The notes beneath the pieces are model-generated. The model was not told where the DNA came from. It was given only the letters and a program-made list of their open reading frames with translations, and made no database searches. The position numbers were made by a program, and so were the translations under genes. From positions 1 to 18,198 of the forward strand of contig CAZVQJ010000034.1 of assembly GCA_964629165.1 (NCBI GenBank): a stretch of DNA of 18,198 nucleotides, read 5' to 3'. This DNA is from CAWVVV01 sp964629165 (GTDB lineage Bacteria > Verrucomicrobiota > Verrucomicrobiia > Opitutales > Oceanipulchritudinaceae). The number at the start of each line of letters is the position of its first letter. Positions within the stretch are counted from its first letter, which is position 1. Shown here in pieces: positions 7,605 through 14,728 of this stretch.

Positions 7605-9752
7605 TTAGCGGGGCGGTTCTTGAACAAAGCGGCGCAGGTCGAGGAGATCAGGGTCATCGGGGGAGTGGCTCAGGCCCTCCGTGATGGCGGATTGTGCGGC
7701 GGACATGTCGTGACCGTGTAAATACGCAAGAGCCAGGTTGTACCACCAACGCGCCTGGTGCGGATTTTTTGTGACCGCCTCGCGGAGGGACCGGGCGGAT
7801 GCTGCATGGTTGTTGATCTCCGCCTGGAGGAGCGCGCGGGCGTATTCAACGAGACCGCCTTGAAGGGCCTCTGGGGGCACGCGGTTAAGCAGGTCGAGTG
7901 CCTTTCGCGGGTTGCCGGTGCGCGCGAGGAGGATTGTCGCTTCGAAGTAGAGCTGCTCGTTGTTGCGGTCAAAACGGATGGCTTGTTCGAGGTGCCGTTC
8001 GGCCGTTGCCGCGTCGCCCTCGGCGAAGGCGAGTGAGGCGAGTTGGAGCCGGGGGGCCGGGCGATCCGCGTTTGCGTGCAAGAAGTGCTCGAGTTCGTCC
8101 CGGTGGATGGGCGGAAGGGCGTTCGCCTGTTGCAGGCTCTGTGCGGCGGCCAGGCGTACGTCGCGCGCCGGGTCGGCGAGCGCATCGAGGACGGGTTGCG
8201 CGTGCGGGGTTCCGGTTGCGAGGAGCCCGATCGCGGCTGAACGAACGGCGGCGTGCTCGTGCGAAAGAAAACGCTGTGCAAGGGCGAGGCTTTTCGGAAG
8301 GGGGTCGGTCGAAGAGAGCAGGCGCAGATACGCCGCGATCCACCATGCATTCTCTTCGTCCGCGGCCAGATCAGCCAGCTCGGCGGCGGGAAACGGGGCC
8401 GTCATGTCTTCGACCTGTGCGAGGAGGCGCGCCCGGGTGCGACGTTCCTCTGTCTGGGGGGAACCATACCATGTTTCGACATGAGCCGCCGCCCACTCGG
8501 GCGTCTCGTCATCATGGCACTGGTTGCAGGCGTTGGGAACGCCCAACTCGAGCGAAAGGACGGGATCAGGACTGGTAAACCCATGGTCTCGTCGGGGATT
8601 GCGCACCATGTAGGTCCGGGCCGGCATGTGGCATTCGATGCATCGATTCCCGCTGGATCCCGGAAGGTGATGCGAATGGCGAGGAGGATCGATAATCGGT
8701 GCCCCCAGGCGGGCGGTCTGGTGGCACTGCATGCAGAGCGCGTTGTTGTTGGCGGGAAGCCTCAGTTGCCCGGAATGCGGGTTGTGGCAATCCATGCACG
8801 AGACGCCGGCATGTCCCATCGCACTGAGGACGAAGGAGCCGTAGACAAAAGTTTCGTCGCGGGACTGACCGTCGGGGAAATAGACCTCCGGTGCATCGGG
8901 CAGGGCGAGGCGGAAATGATCATGAAAGCGTTCGCCCTCGCGGAACTGGTGGGCGGTGATTTCTTCGCGTCGCGAGTGGCAGGAGGCGCAATTTTCCTGG
9001 AGAAGTTGCGCGGAGTATGCCCGACCGGCGGGGGCGAGCTGCCCATTTTCCGCCGCTGTGGCATGTTCGGCACTGTTCCCATGGCATTGGATGCAGCTCA
9101 CGCCATGGGCCGTCCATGTGCTGGAATAGCGGTCGGTCTTCACGTCGTAGTTCTTCTGGAACTCGCTCATGTGGCAGACCGCACAATTGGCATTCCAGTT
9201 CATCCCCTGGCCGCTCCAGTGGCCCCATTCGCCGGGAACGCGACCTTCGCCCGGAAAAAGCTCAAACCATTCCCGGGCATTCGGATCATAACTGAGCGAA
9301 TGGGTCTGCCAGCGGCCTCGCTCGGCCCGCACCAGGTATTGCCATAGGGGATCATGACCGATCACCCCGTCCACCGGATGCGCGGTCGCTGGGGGGCTTG
9401 TCTCTTCAAGGAAAAACTCCTCCGGAGAGTCCGTGAACCGCGGTCGGACGTTTTCCGGCGTATCCGGAACGTCCTTCGCGGAGAACCCCGCCGCGTCGAG
9501 CGCCCGATCCACCGGGCGGTTTGCGTGTGCATGGTGACTCCTTCTCCATTCGTCGACCTCAGCGGGGTGGCAGGCCGCGCAGCGCTCGGGCGAGAGGGCG
9601 GATTGCCGCGCAGGGTTGTGGCTCACCGGCATGAACGAGGATGCGGCTGACGGGGCGTCTTGCTGGCCTCTGAAGAGGAGGACCGCAAGGAGACAGGAAA
9701 CAATCGCAGCGGCACCGGCCACGAAGCGGATTGAATGCAGGAGGTTTCTCAC
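7605..9752 (-). CDS. Octaheme c-type cytochrome with HEAT-like and TPR C-terminal repeats
   Basis: A 715-residue protein, taking the GTG at 9752 as start because it is followed at once by a basic segment and a hydrophobic helix (residues 10-28), a membrane anchor or signal. An AGAGGG lies about 12 bases upstream. Eight CxxCH haem-attachment motifs begin at residues 58 (CAACH), 190 (CAVCH), 220 (CIQCH), 255 (CASCH), 319 (CMDCH), 340 (CMQCH), 371 (CIECH) and 409 (CNQCH). The arrangement resembles cytochrome c554/NrfA-like multihaem proteins. Residues about 430-570 form HEAT-like helices (for example AVRSAAIGLLATGTP, then DVRLAAAQSLQQA), and 600-715 form TPR-like helices (ARWWYNLALAYLHG). It is probably a periplasmic electron-transfer or redox protein with a protein-binding tail; the electron partner is unknown. 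It converges on the sulfatase gene and is separated from upstream GH43 by a terminator. Confidence 0.9.
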   Translation of the reverse strand: MRNLLHSIRFVAGAAAIVSCLLAVLLFRGQQDAPSAASSFMPVSHNPARQSALSPERCAACHPAEVDEWRRSHHAHANRPVDRALDAAGFSAKDVPDTPENVRPRFTDSPEEFFLEETSPPATAHPVDGVIGHDPLWQYLVRAERGRWQTHSLSYDPNAREWFELFPGEGRVPGEWGHWSGQGMNWNANCAVCHMSEFQKNYDVKTDRYSSTWTAHGVSCIQCHGNSAEHATAAENGQLAPAGRAYSAQLLQENCASCHSRREEITAHQFREGERFHDHFRLALPDAPEVYFPDGQSRDETFVYGSFVLSAMGHAGVSCMDCHNPHSGQLRLPANNNALCMQCHQTARLGAPIIDPPRHSHHLPGSSGNRCIECHMPARTYMVRNPRRDHGFTSPDPVLSLELGVPNACNQCHDDETPEWAAAHVETWYGSPQTEERRTRARLLAQVEDMTAPFPAAELADLAADEENAWWIAAYLRLLSSTDPLPKSLALAQRFLSHEHAAVRSAAIGLLATGTPHAQPVLDALADPARDVRLAAAQSLQQANALPPIHRDELEHFLHANADRPAPRLQLASLAFAEGDAATAERHLEQAIRFDRNNEQLYFEATILLARTGNPRKALDLLNRVPPEALQGGLVEYARALLQAEINNHAASARSLREAVTKNPHQARWWYNLALAYLHGHDMSAAQSAITEGLSHSPDDPDLLDLRRFVQEPPR

Positions 9753-9850
9753 GCGTGGGTCGATCCCTCTGGGAAAGAATCGTGGGCGAGGAGAAATCCG
9801 GATACAGGAGTCATGCCGCAGGGGGAGTCCTGAAGCGGGAAATTCGCGGA

Positions 9851-9875
9851 AGAAAAAAGCCGAGGCACGTTCGGC
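9851..9875 (-). terminator. Intrinsic terminator after the GH43 gene
   Basis: On the minus strand, GCCGA (9875-9871) and TCGGC (9863-9859) form a five-base-pair GC-rich stem with a seven-base loop. Six T residues follow (9858-9853), then CTT. It begins five bases after the GH43 stop codon, the usual place for a Rho-independent terminator. It implies the cytochrome gene downstream has its own promoter. Confidence 0.7.
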
Positions 9876-9879
9876 GGCA

Positions 9880-10905
9880 TCAGTGATTTTCGACCAGCAC
9901 GCTCTGATAGGTATCCAGAATCTCCGGATCAACCACCGGCCAGCCATCGGTGTCCCACTCGATTTCGGCAATCTTCAGTTTGGAGCGGCCATCATCGGCC
10001 GCCTCGTAGGCGTGGAACACGAGGTAGTCGGTATCGTCGAAGGTATAGACGCTGCAATGCCCGGTGCCGGGCCAGTCGGGGGTTCCTTCGAGAATGACGG
10101 TGCCGCCGCCTTTCAGGAGCGACTTGCCGTCGCGATCAAGGTAGGGACCGCGAAAGTCATCGGCGCGCCCGACAACGATCTTGTAGGTGCTGTCCGCGCC
10201 GCGGCAGCAGTAGTCCCAGGAGAGGAAGAGGTAATATTCATCGTTCTTCTTGAAAATGAAGGGTGCCTCGATGGCCGCGGGCTCCGGTTCCTCATCATCG
10301 ACCAGGACGGAGCGTTCCCGTTTCGCGAGAGCGTGCCAGACCGGCGGGTCGGCGGGAGCGGTCCATGATTCGTTCAGCTTCACAAGTTTGAGGCCGGACC
10401 AGAATGAACCGAAGTTCATCCATGCGGTGTCCGAATCATCGACGATGATATTCGGATCGATGGCGTTGAAAAGATCCCGGTTGGGGACGGATTGAATCAC
10501 CTTCCGGGGCACCGACCATGCATAGTCGGGAGACTCGGGATCAAGCGTCATGCCGCTTGTCACTCCGATCGCGGAGGTAATTTTGCCGCCGACCGAGACC
10601 GAAAAATAGAGGTAGACGTCGTCGCCCCGCTGGATCACGTCAGGTGCCCACAGGCTGCCGTTGTTCCCGGGCGCGACGTCCTCGGCCCAGGACGGGGGTT
10701 CCTCGAAAATCCGCCCCCTTCGCTTCCAGTGAACGAGATCCTCGGAACTGTAAAACGGAATCCCGTGCCCTGTCCCATAAAGATAATACACGCCGTTTTC
10801 GCGGGCGATGACGGGGTCGTGGATGCGCACCTGGTCGGCCACAAGGGGTGCCGTGGAGCCGATGGCGCAGGTAAAGAGAAAGGCGTTGCGTAGGGTGGAG
10901 AACAT
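9880..10905 (-). CDS. Secreted GH43 glycoside hydrolase (arabinanase-like)
   Basis: A 341-residue protein with a short signal peptide (MFSTLRNAFLFTCAIGS..., cleavage near LVA). The rest is a five-bladed beta-propeller of family GH43. The predicted catalytic base is Asp30 (RIHDPVIA), the pKa modulator Asp150 (FNAIDPNII) and the acid Glu213 (AIEAPFIF). The stretch SWDYCCRGADSTYKIVVGRA after the acid is characteristic of endo-1,5-alpha-L-arabinanase-type members, so arabinan is the best guess; other GH43 substrates remain possible. The start is the ATG at 10905. A frame continuing upstream to 11475 overlaps the preceding gene in another frame and shows no domain. It lies 14 bp after the unknown exported protein gene and is likely co-transcribed with it. 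A terminator follows directly. Confidence 0.93.
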   Translation of the reverse strand: MFSTLRNAFLFTCAIGSTAPLVADQVRIHDPVIARENGVYYLYGTGHGIPFYSSEDLVHWKRRGRIFEEPPSWAEDVAPGNNGSLWAPDVIQRGDDVYLYFSVSVGGKITSAIGVTSGMTLDPESPDYAWSVPRKVIQSVPNRDLFNAIDPNIIVDDSDTAWMNFGSFWSGLKLVKLNESWTAPADPPVWHALAKRERSVLVDDEEPEPAAIEAPFIFKKNDEYYLFLSWDYCCRGADSTYKIVVGRADDFRGPYLDRDGKSLLKGGGTVILEGTPDWPGTGHCSVYTFDDTDYLVFHAYEAADDGRSKLKIAEIEWDTDGWPVVDPEILDTYQSVLVENH

Positions 10906-10919
10906 AGGAATCCAGGTTT

Positions 10920-11729
10920 TCAGGGGGATGGGCGGGAAGCGGACATTTCGGGGGTTTCCATTCGGTTTGGAAAGGCATCCTCTCGACCAATTGCGGCCAA
11001 GAACATGCGGCCATGGGTGAGGATCCGGTCCCCGCCCGGCGCCACCAGATTGCGGCCGAAGGCGGGGGAACGGAATGGCGGTTCTGCGGTCGGGAGATTC
11101 GCCGCCGCGCGTGCCTCTGCCGCAACCGAGGGGGAGATTCGAACGGGTGCGAGCCAGCGGCTCGTAACGGAAATCGTGGGCATGCCGCTCGTGGCCATCA
11201 AGCCGGGTTGATTTCGTCGTGCCCAGTCCTCGATGCAGCCCACGAGGAGGGCGTAGGGGAGGGGACCATGCTCCTTCCAATAAGCCAATTCCACAGGATA
11301 GGCATCGCGTCGAAGAACCCGTTGATACGCCCGATGAACGACCGCTCTGGATGCCTCCTGGTCGCGGGCGAGCCGATCGAGAAGGTCTTCGACCTGTTTG
11401 TACCAGAGATCGCGGTTTACGGATGCCGGGGTGTGCGAAAGCGCCTGCGGGGTTTCGCCAAATGCATATCGCCATGCCCGCACGGGGACCTCCTCCCGGG
11501 CCGCGTCGTTTGCGGCGAGCTTTTCGTGGTGAATCTGAAAAAGTTCCTGAACGGAGCGGGTGCCCTGGTCACACCATTCCCGAATTTCCGCAGGCGATGG
11601 GAACCGACCCTGTGCGAGCAGAAAGGAAACGGTGATGGTTTCCTCCATTTCCGCCGACCGGGCACCGACCGCTGAGGGAGACAGCACAATCCCGGTGAGG
11701 AGGAGGCAGGCAGCGAAGCGGGGTTTCAT
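10920..11729 (-). CDS. Exported protein of unknown function
   Basis: A 269-residue protein I do not recognise with certainty. It begins with a signal peptide (MKPRFAACLLLTGIVLSPSA). Residues about 25-150 are helical and polar. They include a FLLAQGRFPSPAEIREW stretch and a Y-Q-R-V-L-R-R-D...E-L-x-Y-W segment near residues 134-148, faintly reminiscent of DUF4214-like linker repeats. A well-conserved-looking LVGCIEDWARRNQPGLM stretch follows. The last 100 residues are low in hydrophobic content and rich in Ala, Pro, Ser and Arg, and are probably disordered. It sits 14 bp upstream of GH43 on the same strand, so the two likely share a transcript; a role beside a secreted arabinanase is only an inference. 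It is divergent from the beta-helix gene, with a 174-bp gap. Confidence 0.7.
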   Translation of the reverse strand: MKPRFAACLLLTGIVLSPSAVGARSAEMEETITVSFLLAQGRFPSPAEIREWCDQGTRSVQELFQIHHEKLAANDAAREEVPVRAWRYAFGETPQALSHTPASVNRDLWYKQVEDLLDRLARDQEASRAVVHRAYQRVLRRDAYPVELAYWKEHGPLPYALLVGCIEDWARRNQPGLMATSGMPTISVTSRWLAPVRISPSVAAEARAAANLPTAEPPFRSPAFGRNLVAPGGDRILTHGRMFLAAIGREDAFPNRMETPEMSASRPSP

Positions 11730-11807
11730 CGGGAAGCCAATAAGGCAACGCGCCTTGCCGGGGGCGTCAACCGGGTTGTCGCATTGGCGGAGGTCTGCGG
11801 CCGCTCA

Positions 11808-11836
11808 TTGCAGTTCTCCTGGCTCTGCTCTATCGT
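11808..11836 (+). promoter_or_regulatory. Weak sigma-70-like promoter candidate for the beta-helix gene
   Basis: TTGCAG at 11808-11813 is separated by 17 bases from TATCGT at 11831-11836. The -35 box matches the consensus at three positions and the -10 box at four. A transcript would start near 11843 and leave a leader of about 60 nt before the ATG at 11904. The match is poor and rests on spacing more than sequence. On the other side of this gap, an AAGGC/GCCTT hairpin (11742-11756) lies in the leader of the divergent gene. Confidence 0.22.
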
Positions 11837-11903
11837 TGGAACGAATTTGCCTCGGTTTCCCCGTGACCGGCATGTGTTGCACAAGGCATCCTCCATCCCG
11901 CCC

Positions 11904-13736
11904 ATGATGATTCCCTGTTTCTTCTCCTTCGTTCCCTCCGGTCTCCTGTGGACCACTCGCCTCGGCATCCTCTCCGTCGTCCTCCTGGGGCTGGCGGCCC
12001 ATGCACAGCCTTCCGGTGGACCCTACGGTCCGATCGCCCGGCACTACGAGCTTCCCGACGCCGAACGGATCCATTTCGTATCCCCGGACGGAGATCCGGA
12101 TGCCGCGGGCCGATCAACGGAAGATCCCACGACGCTGGAGAGCGCGATGCGGCGCGTGGAAACGGGTGACGCGATCGTCCTGCGCGGCGGCATTTACCGT
12201 ACCGGCGGGCTGGTGCTCAATCAGGGCATCACGATGCAACCCTACGAGGATGAGCGACCAAATCTCAAGGGAACCGAAGTGGCGAGTGAATGGACAGCGC
12301 AGCCGAACGGATTATGGCGCACATCCTGGGGCAACCTCTTCCCGGCCGCGCCCGCAGACTGGTGGCGCCGCGAGCGGCACGCGATCCAGACGCCGTTGCA
12401 CCTGTTCAATAACGACATGGTCTTCATCGATGGAGAGGCGCTCCAAGCGGTTGGCGGCGAGCATGAGGTAGACGGCCAGGCATTCTACATCGACTACCAG
12501 GCGGGGCAGGTCTACATCGGCACTGATCCCGAAGGCCGTACGGTGGAGATCACGACCCAGGACAGTGCGCTGACCCGGACGATCGAGGATGTGCATGGGA
12601 AATCGAATGATCGCCGGGGTCCTGTCATTCGGGGAATCACCTTCACGCAATACGCCTACCGGGCGATCGAGATCGAGGGGACCGAGCCCGACAGAAAGAT
12701 GGACCCAAGCCAGTTCGGAAAGGAAGTGGTGGGCACCACCCTCGAAGATGTGACGATCTCGCACTGCTCCCGGGTGGCGGGTTATTTCCGGGGAGATGGC
12801 TTGGTAATTCGCCATTCACTGATCGCTGACTGCGGGACGGAAGGTATCTACATCATCGGATCGGCGGGCGCATTGCTCGAAAAGAACATCATTACCCGCA
12901 CGAACAGCGCAGAGAAGATCAGCGGTTATTTTGCCTCCGCCGTGAAGATCTTCAATCAGTCCTACGACGTGATTTGCCGCGACAATCTCGTCATCGACAA
13001 TCCGTATGCGAGCGGCATCTGGTATGATGTTGGCAACGTCGATGGCGTATTCATGAACAACTGGATCGAGCGTACCAACGATGGTTTCTTTTTCGAAATT
13101 TCCACGGGCGCCATCTGTGCAGGGAATGTATTCGTCGATTGCAACAAGGGTATTCGCATCTTGAACAGTGCCGATGTGCAGGTCTACCAGAACACCTTCT
13201 TCAACAGTGTGGCTTCTTTCGAACGTTCGGAGCGCAGCGCGGTTGGAGACCATTTTGGCTGGCATCCGAGTGCCGGGCCGGATGTGGACGCGCGACATGG
13301 GCATATCTTTGTGAACAACTTGATGGCGGCAGACGAGAGTTTCGCCGGCCCGCTCCTGCAGTTCGAGCAGACCGAGGCGGTGCGCGACTTGCTGAAGGAT
13401 CCGCAGGTGGCGGAGCTGGACGGGAATGTCTACGTTCGCCGGTCTGGCATCGTACCCCAACCGCTGGTTGTCTGGAGCCCGGTCGAGAATGAGACGGGGA
13501 AGGTGGAAATTTCAGCGATCGACGATCTCCGTGCGCGGCATCCGGAATTCGCCGCCGAGGCACAGGCGTTCGCCGACTATTGGGGACCGCTCTTTCGGAG
13601 CGTCGAGCTGGGCAACTTCGAGTTGCGGTCGGCGTTCGCCGGAGCGGAGGCCGGGATGCCCCGCCCGGACCTCATCAATGAGCTGCTCGGCTGGGCTGCC
13701 GCCCCTGAATTTCCCGGTGCTTACGAGCCGAAATAG
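11904..13736 (+). CDS. Secreted right-handed parallel beta-helix protein, possible polysaccharide lyase-like
   Basis: A 610-residue protein with a long signal peptide, probable cleavage after AHA (residue 34). After a short N-terminal part, RIHFVSPDGDPDAAGRSTED...TLESAMRRVETGDAIVLRGG is the cap of parallel beta-helix proteins in which a glycan-lyase or DUF1565-type solenoid begins. The middle (about residues 230-480) shows beta-helix turns such as GPVIRGITFTQYAYRAIEIEG, DVTISHCSRVAGYF, LVIRHSLIADC and GAICAGNVFVDCNKGIRIL. The family includes pectate and chondroitin lyases, epimerases and hydrolases; no catalytic set is identifiable by eye, so the reaction is open. The C-terminal 100 residues are not clearly beta-helical. 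The start is at 11904, the first Met of a MM pair; longer starts add 40 residues with no signal-peptide character. It likely acts on an extracellular polysaccharide. Confidence 0.82.
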   Translation: MMIPCFFSFVPSGLLWTTRLGILSVVLLGLAAHAQPSGGPYGPIARHYELPDAERIHFVSPDGDPDAAGRSTEDPTTLESAMRRVETGDAIVLRGGIYRTGGLVLNQGITMQPYEDERPNLKGTEVASEWTAQPNGLWRTSWGNLFPAAPADWWRRERHAIQTPLHLFNNDMVFIDGEALQAVGGEHEVDGQAFYIDYQAGQVYIGTDPEGRTVEITTQDSALTRTIEDVHGKSNDRRGPVIRGITFTQYAYRAIEIEGTEPDRKMDPSQFGKEVVGTTLEDVTISHCSRVAGYFRGDGLVIRHSLIADCGTEGIYIIGSAGALLEKNIITRTNSAEKISGYFASAVKIFNQSYDVICRDNLVIDNPYASGIWYDVGNVDGVFMNNWIERTNDGFFFEISTGAICAGNVFVDCNKGIRILNSADVQVYQNTFFNSVASFERSERSAVGDHFGWHPSAGPDVDARHGHIFVNNLMAADESFAGPLLQFEQTEAVRDLLKDPQVAELDGNVYVRRSGIVPQPLVVWSPVENETGKVEISAIDDLRARHPEFAAEAQAFADYWGPLFRSVELGNFELRSAFAGAEAGMPRPDLINELLGWAAAPEFPGAYEPK

Positions 13737-13757
13737 CGCCCCGTCCCGCGCGGCACG

Positions 13758-13773
13758 CCCGGAAGTCTCCGGG
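13758..13773. terminator. Weak hairpin between convergent genes
   Basis: CCCGGA (13758-13763), an AGTC loop and TCCGGG (13768-13773) form a six-base-pair stem midway between the beta-helix stop and the DUF3108 stop. No T-rich tract follows in either direction, so it is at best a Rho-independent-like structure acting on both strands. Confidence 0.22.
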
Positions 13774-13816
13774 GCCCGCAAGGGCAGCCGAGGTGGAGAG
13801 GGTTCTTCGAGCGGTC

Positions 13817-14716
13817 TCAGTCTTCGTCGTCGGGGGCGACTTGTTCGATATCGACGAGTTCAGCCCAGAAACTACCGACCGCAACGGCACTCTCCATCCG
13901 CAGGGGAACCCGACGTTCATCGGCTGAGAACCAGAAAGTGACGGAGGCATTGTCGCTCTTCTGGAAGACACCGCCGAGATCCTTGATATTCGGCTTGAGA
14001 AGGAAAGCGTCCTGACGGCCGCTGCGGAACCTTCGCCTTTCGCGTTTCACGACCGAAACCTGGGTGAGAAAAAACTCTTTTCCGTTGGATGTGGGAATGA
14101 CGTAATCGTCACCCACCGCGAGCGCCAGGCTACGGACGAAATAGGTGATCCCCATGGGATCCCAGGTGCCTTCCAGCACGGTGACCGGTGGCAGGGAATC
14201 ACCTTTGAGCAGGTTGTGGAACTGCATGCTCTGGGTCTGTGGGTCGAATTCAACGATGCTTTTGCGCTCGCGACTACCCTCCCTCTGATCCGCCTCGACA
14301 TGCAGGGTTCCCTTGAAATCCGGAGAAATCCACGCCGTCGTCGTATTGCGCACCTTGTAAAAGGTATCGGCGAAGGAATTGGTCCGGGCGACGAGTTCCA
14401 TCTTCCATGCGGGAGAGCCGTCGTGGACCGATTCGGTGAGCGTAAGCTCTGCCCGACCGACGTCGAACCAGCCCCATCCGATCTTGTAGATCAGCTTTTC
14501 CCCTGGCTGGAAAGGCAACGGGCGCTCCGGATCGGGACGCGTGATGGCGGCCAGTTGTTCGGTCGAGAGGTCCTCCGCCCGCAGGCTTCCGGAATCCTCG
14601 TCCGCCGCTGGGAGGCGGGTCGGACCCGCGACGGACGCGACCGCGATGGCCGCAAACAATCCGATTCTGAACCTGCGGGGGCCCGCCGGGCAACGAGAGG
14701 CAAGGCTGTGCATCAT
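13817..14716 (-). CDS. DUF3108-family exported protein
   Basis: A 299-residue protein with a signal-like N-terminus (hydrophobic segment about residues 17-31, then RLPAADE). Residues about 69-95 carry the signature start of DUF3108 (FQPGEKLIYKIGWG, then VGRAELTL). The all-beta body ends with FWFSADERRVPLRMES. DUF3108 proteins are predicted periplasmic or outer-membrane-associated proteins of unknown role, often near envelope or polysaccharide genes. The start is one of two adjacent ATGs (14716 or 14713). It begins 12 bp after the glgP stop on the same strand, so it is very likely in one operon with glgP. No direct function in glycogen breakdown is known for this family. Confidence 0.82.
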   Translation of the reverse strand: MMHSLASRCPAGPRRFRIGLFAAIAVASVAGPTRLPAADEDSGSLRAEDLSTEQLAAITRPDPERPLPFQPGEKLIYKIGWGWFDVGRAELTLTESVHDGSPAWKMELVARTNSFADTFYKVRNTTTAWISPDFKGTLHVEADQREGSRERKSIVEFDPQTQSMQFHNLLKGDSLPPVTVLEGTWDPMGITYFVRSLALAVGDDYVIPTSNGKEFFLTQVSVVKRERRRFRSGRQDAFLLKPNIKDLGGVFQKSDNASVTFWFSADERRVPLRMESAVAVGSFWAELVDIEQVAPDDED

Positions 14717-14728
14717 GCCGATTTGGAA

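Noticed and set aside
8253..9347. Plus-strand frame opposite the cytochrome
   Set aside because: Overlaps the haem region in antisense; no recognisable domain.
9753..9971. N-terminal extension of the cytochrome frame
   Set aside because: Runs through the terminator and into the GH43 end; the hydrophobic anchor begins right after the GTG at 9752.
10906..11475. N-terminal extension of the GH43 frame
   Set aside because: Overlaps the exported protein gene in another frame, is Arg/Gly/Pro-rich, and hides a good signal peptide beginning at 10905.
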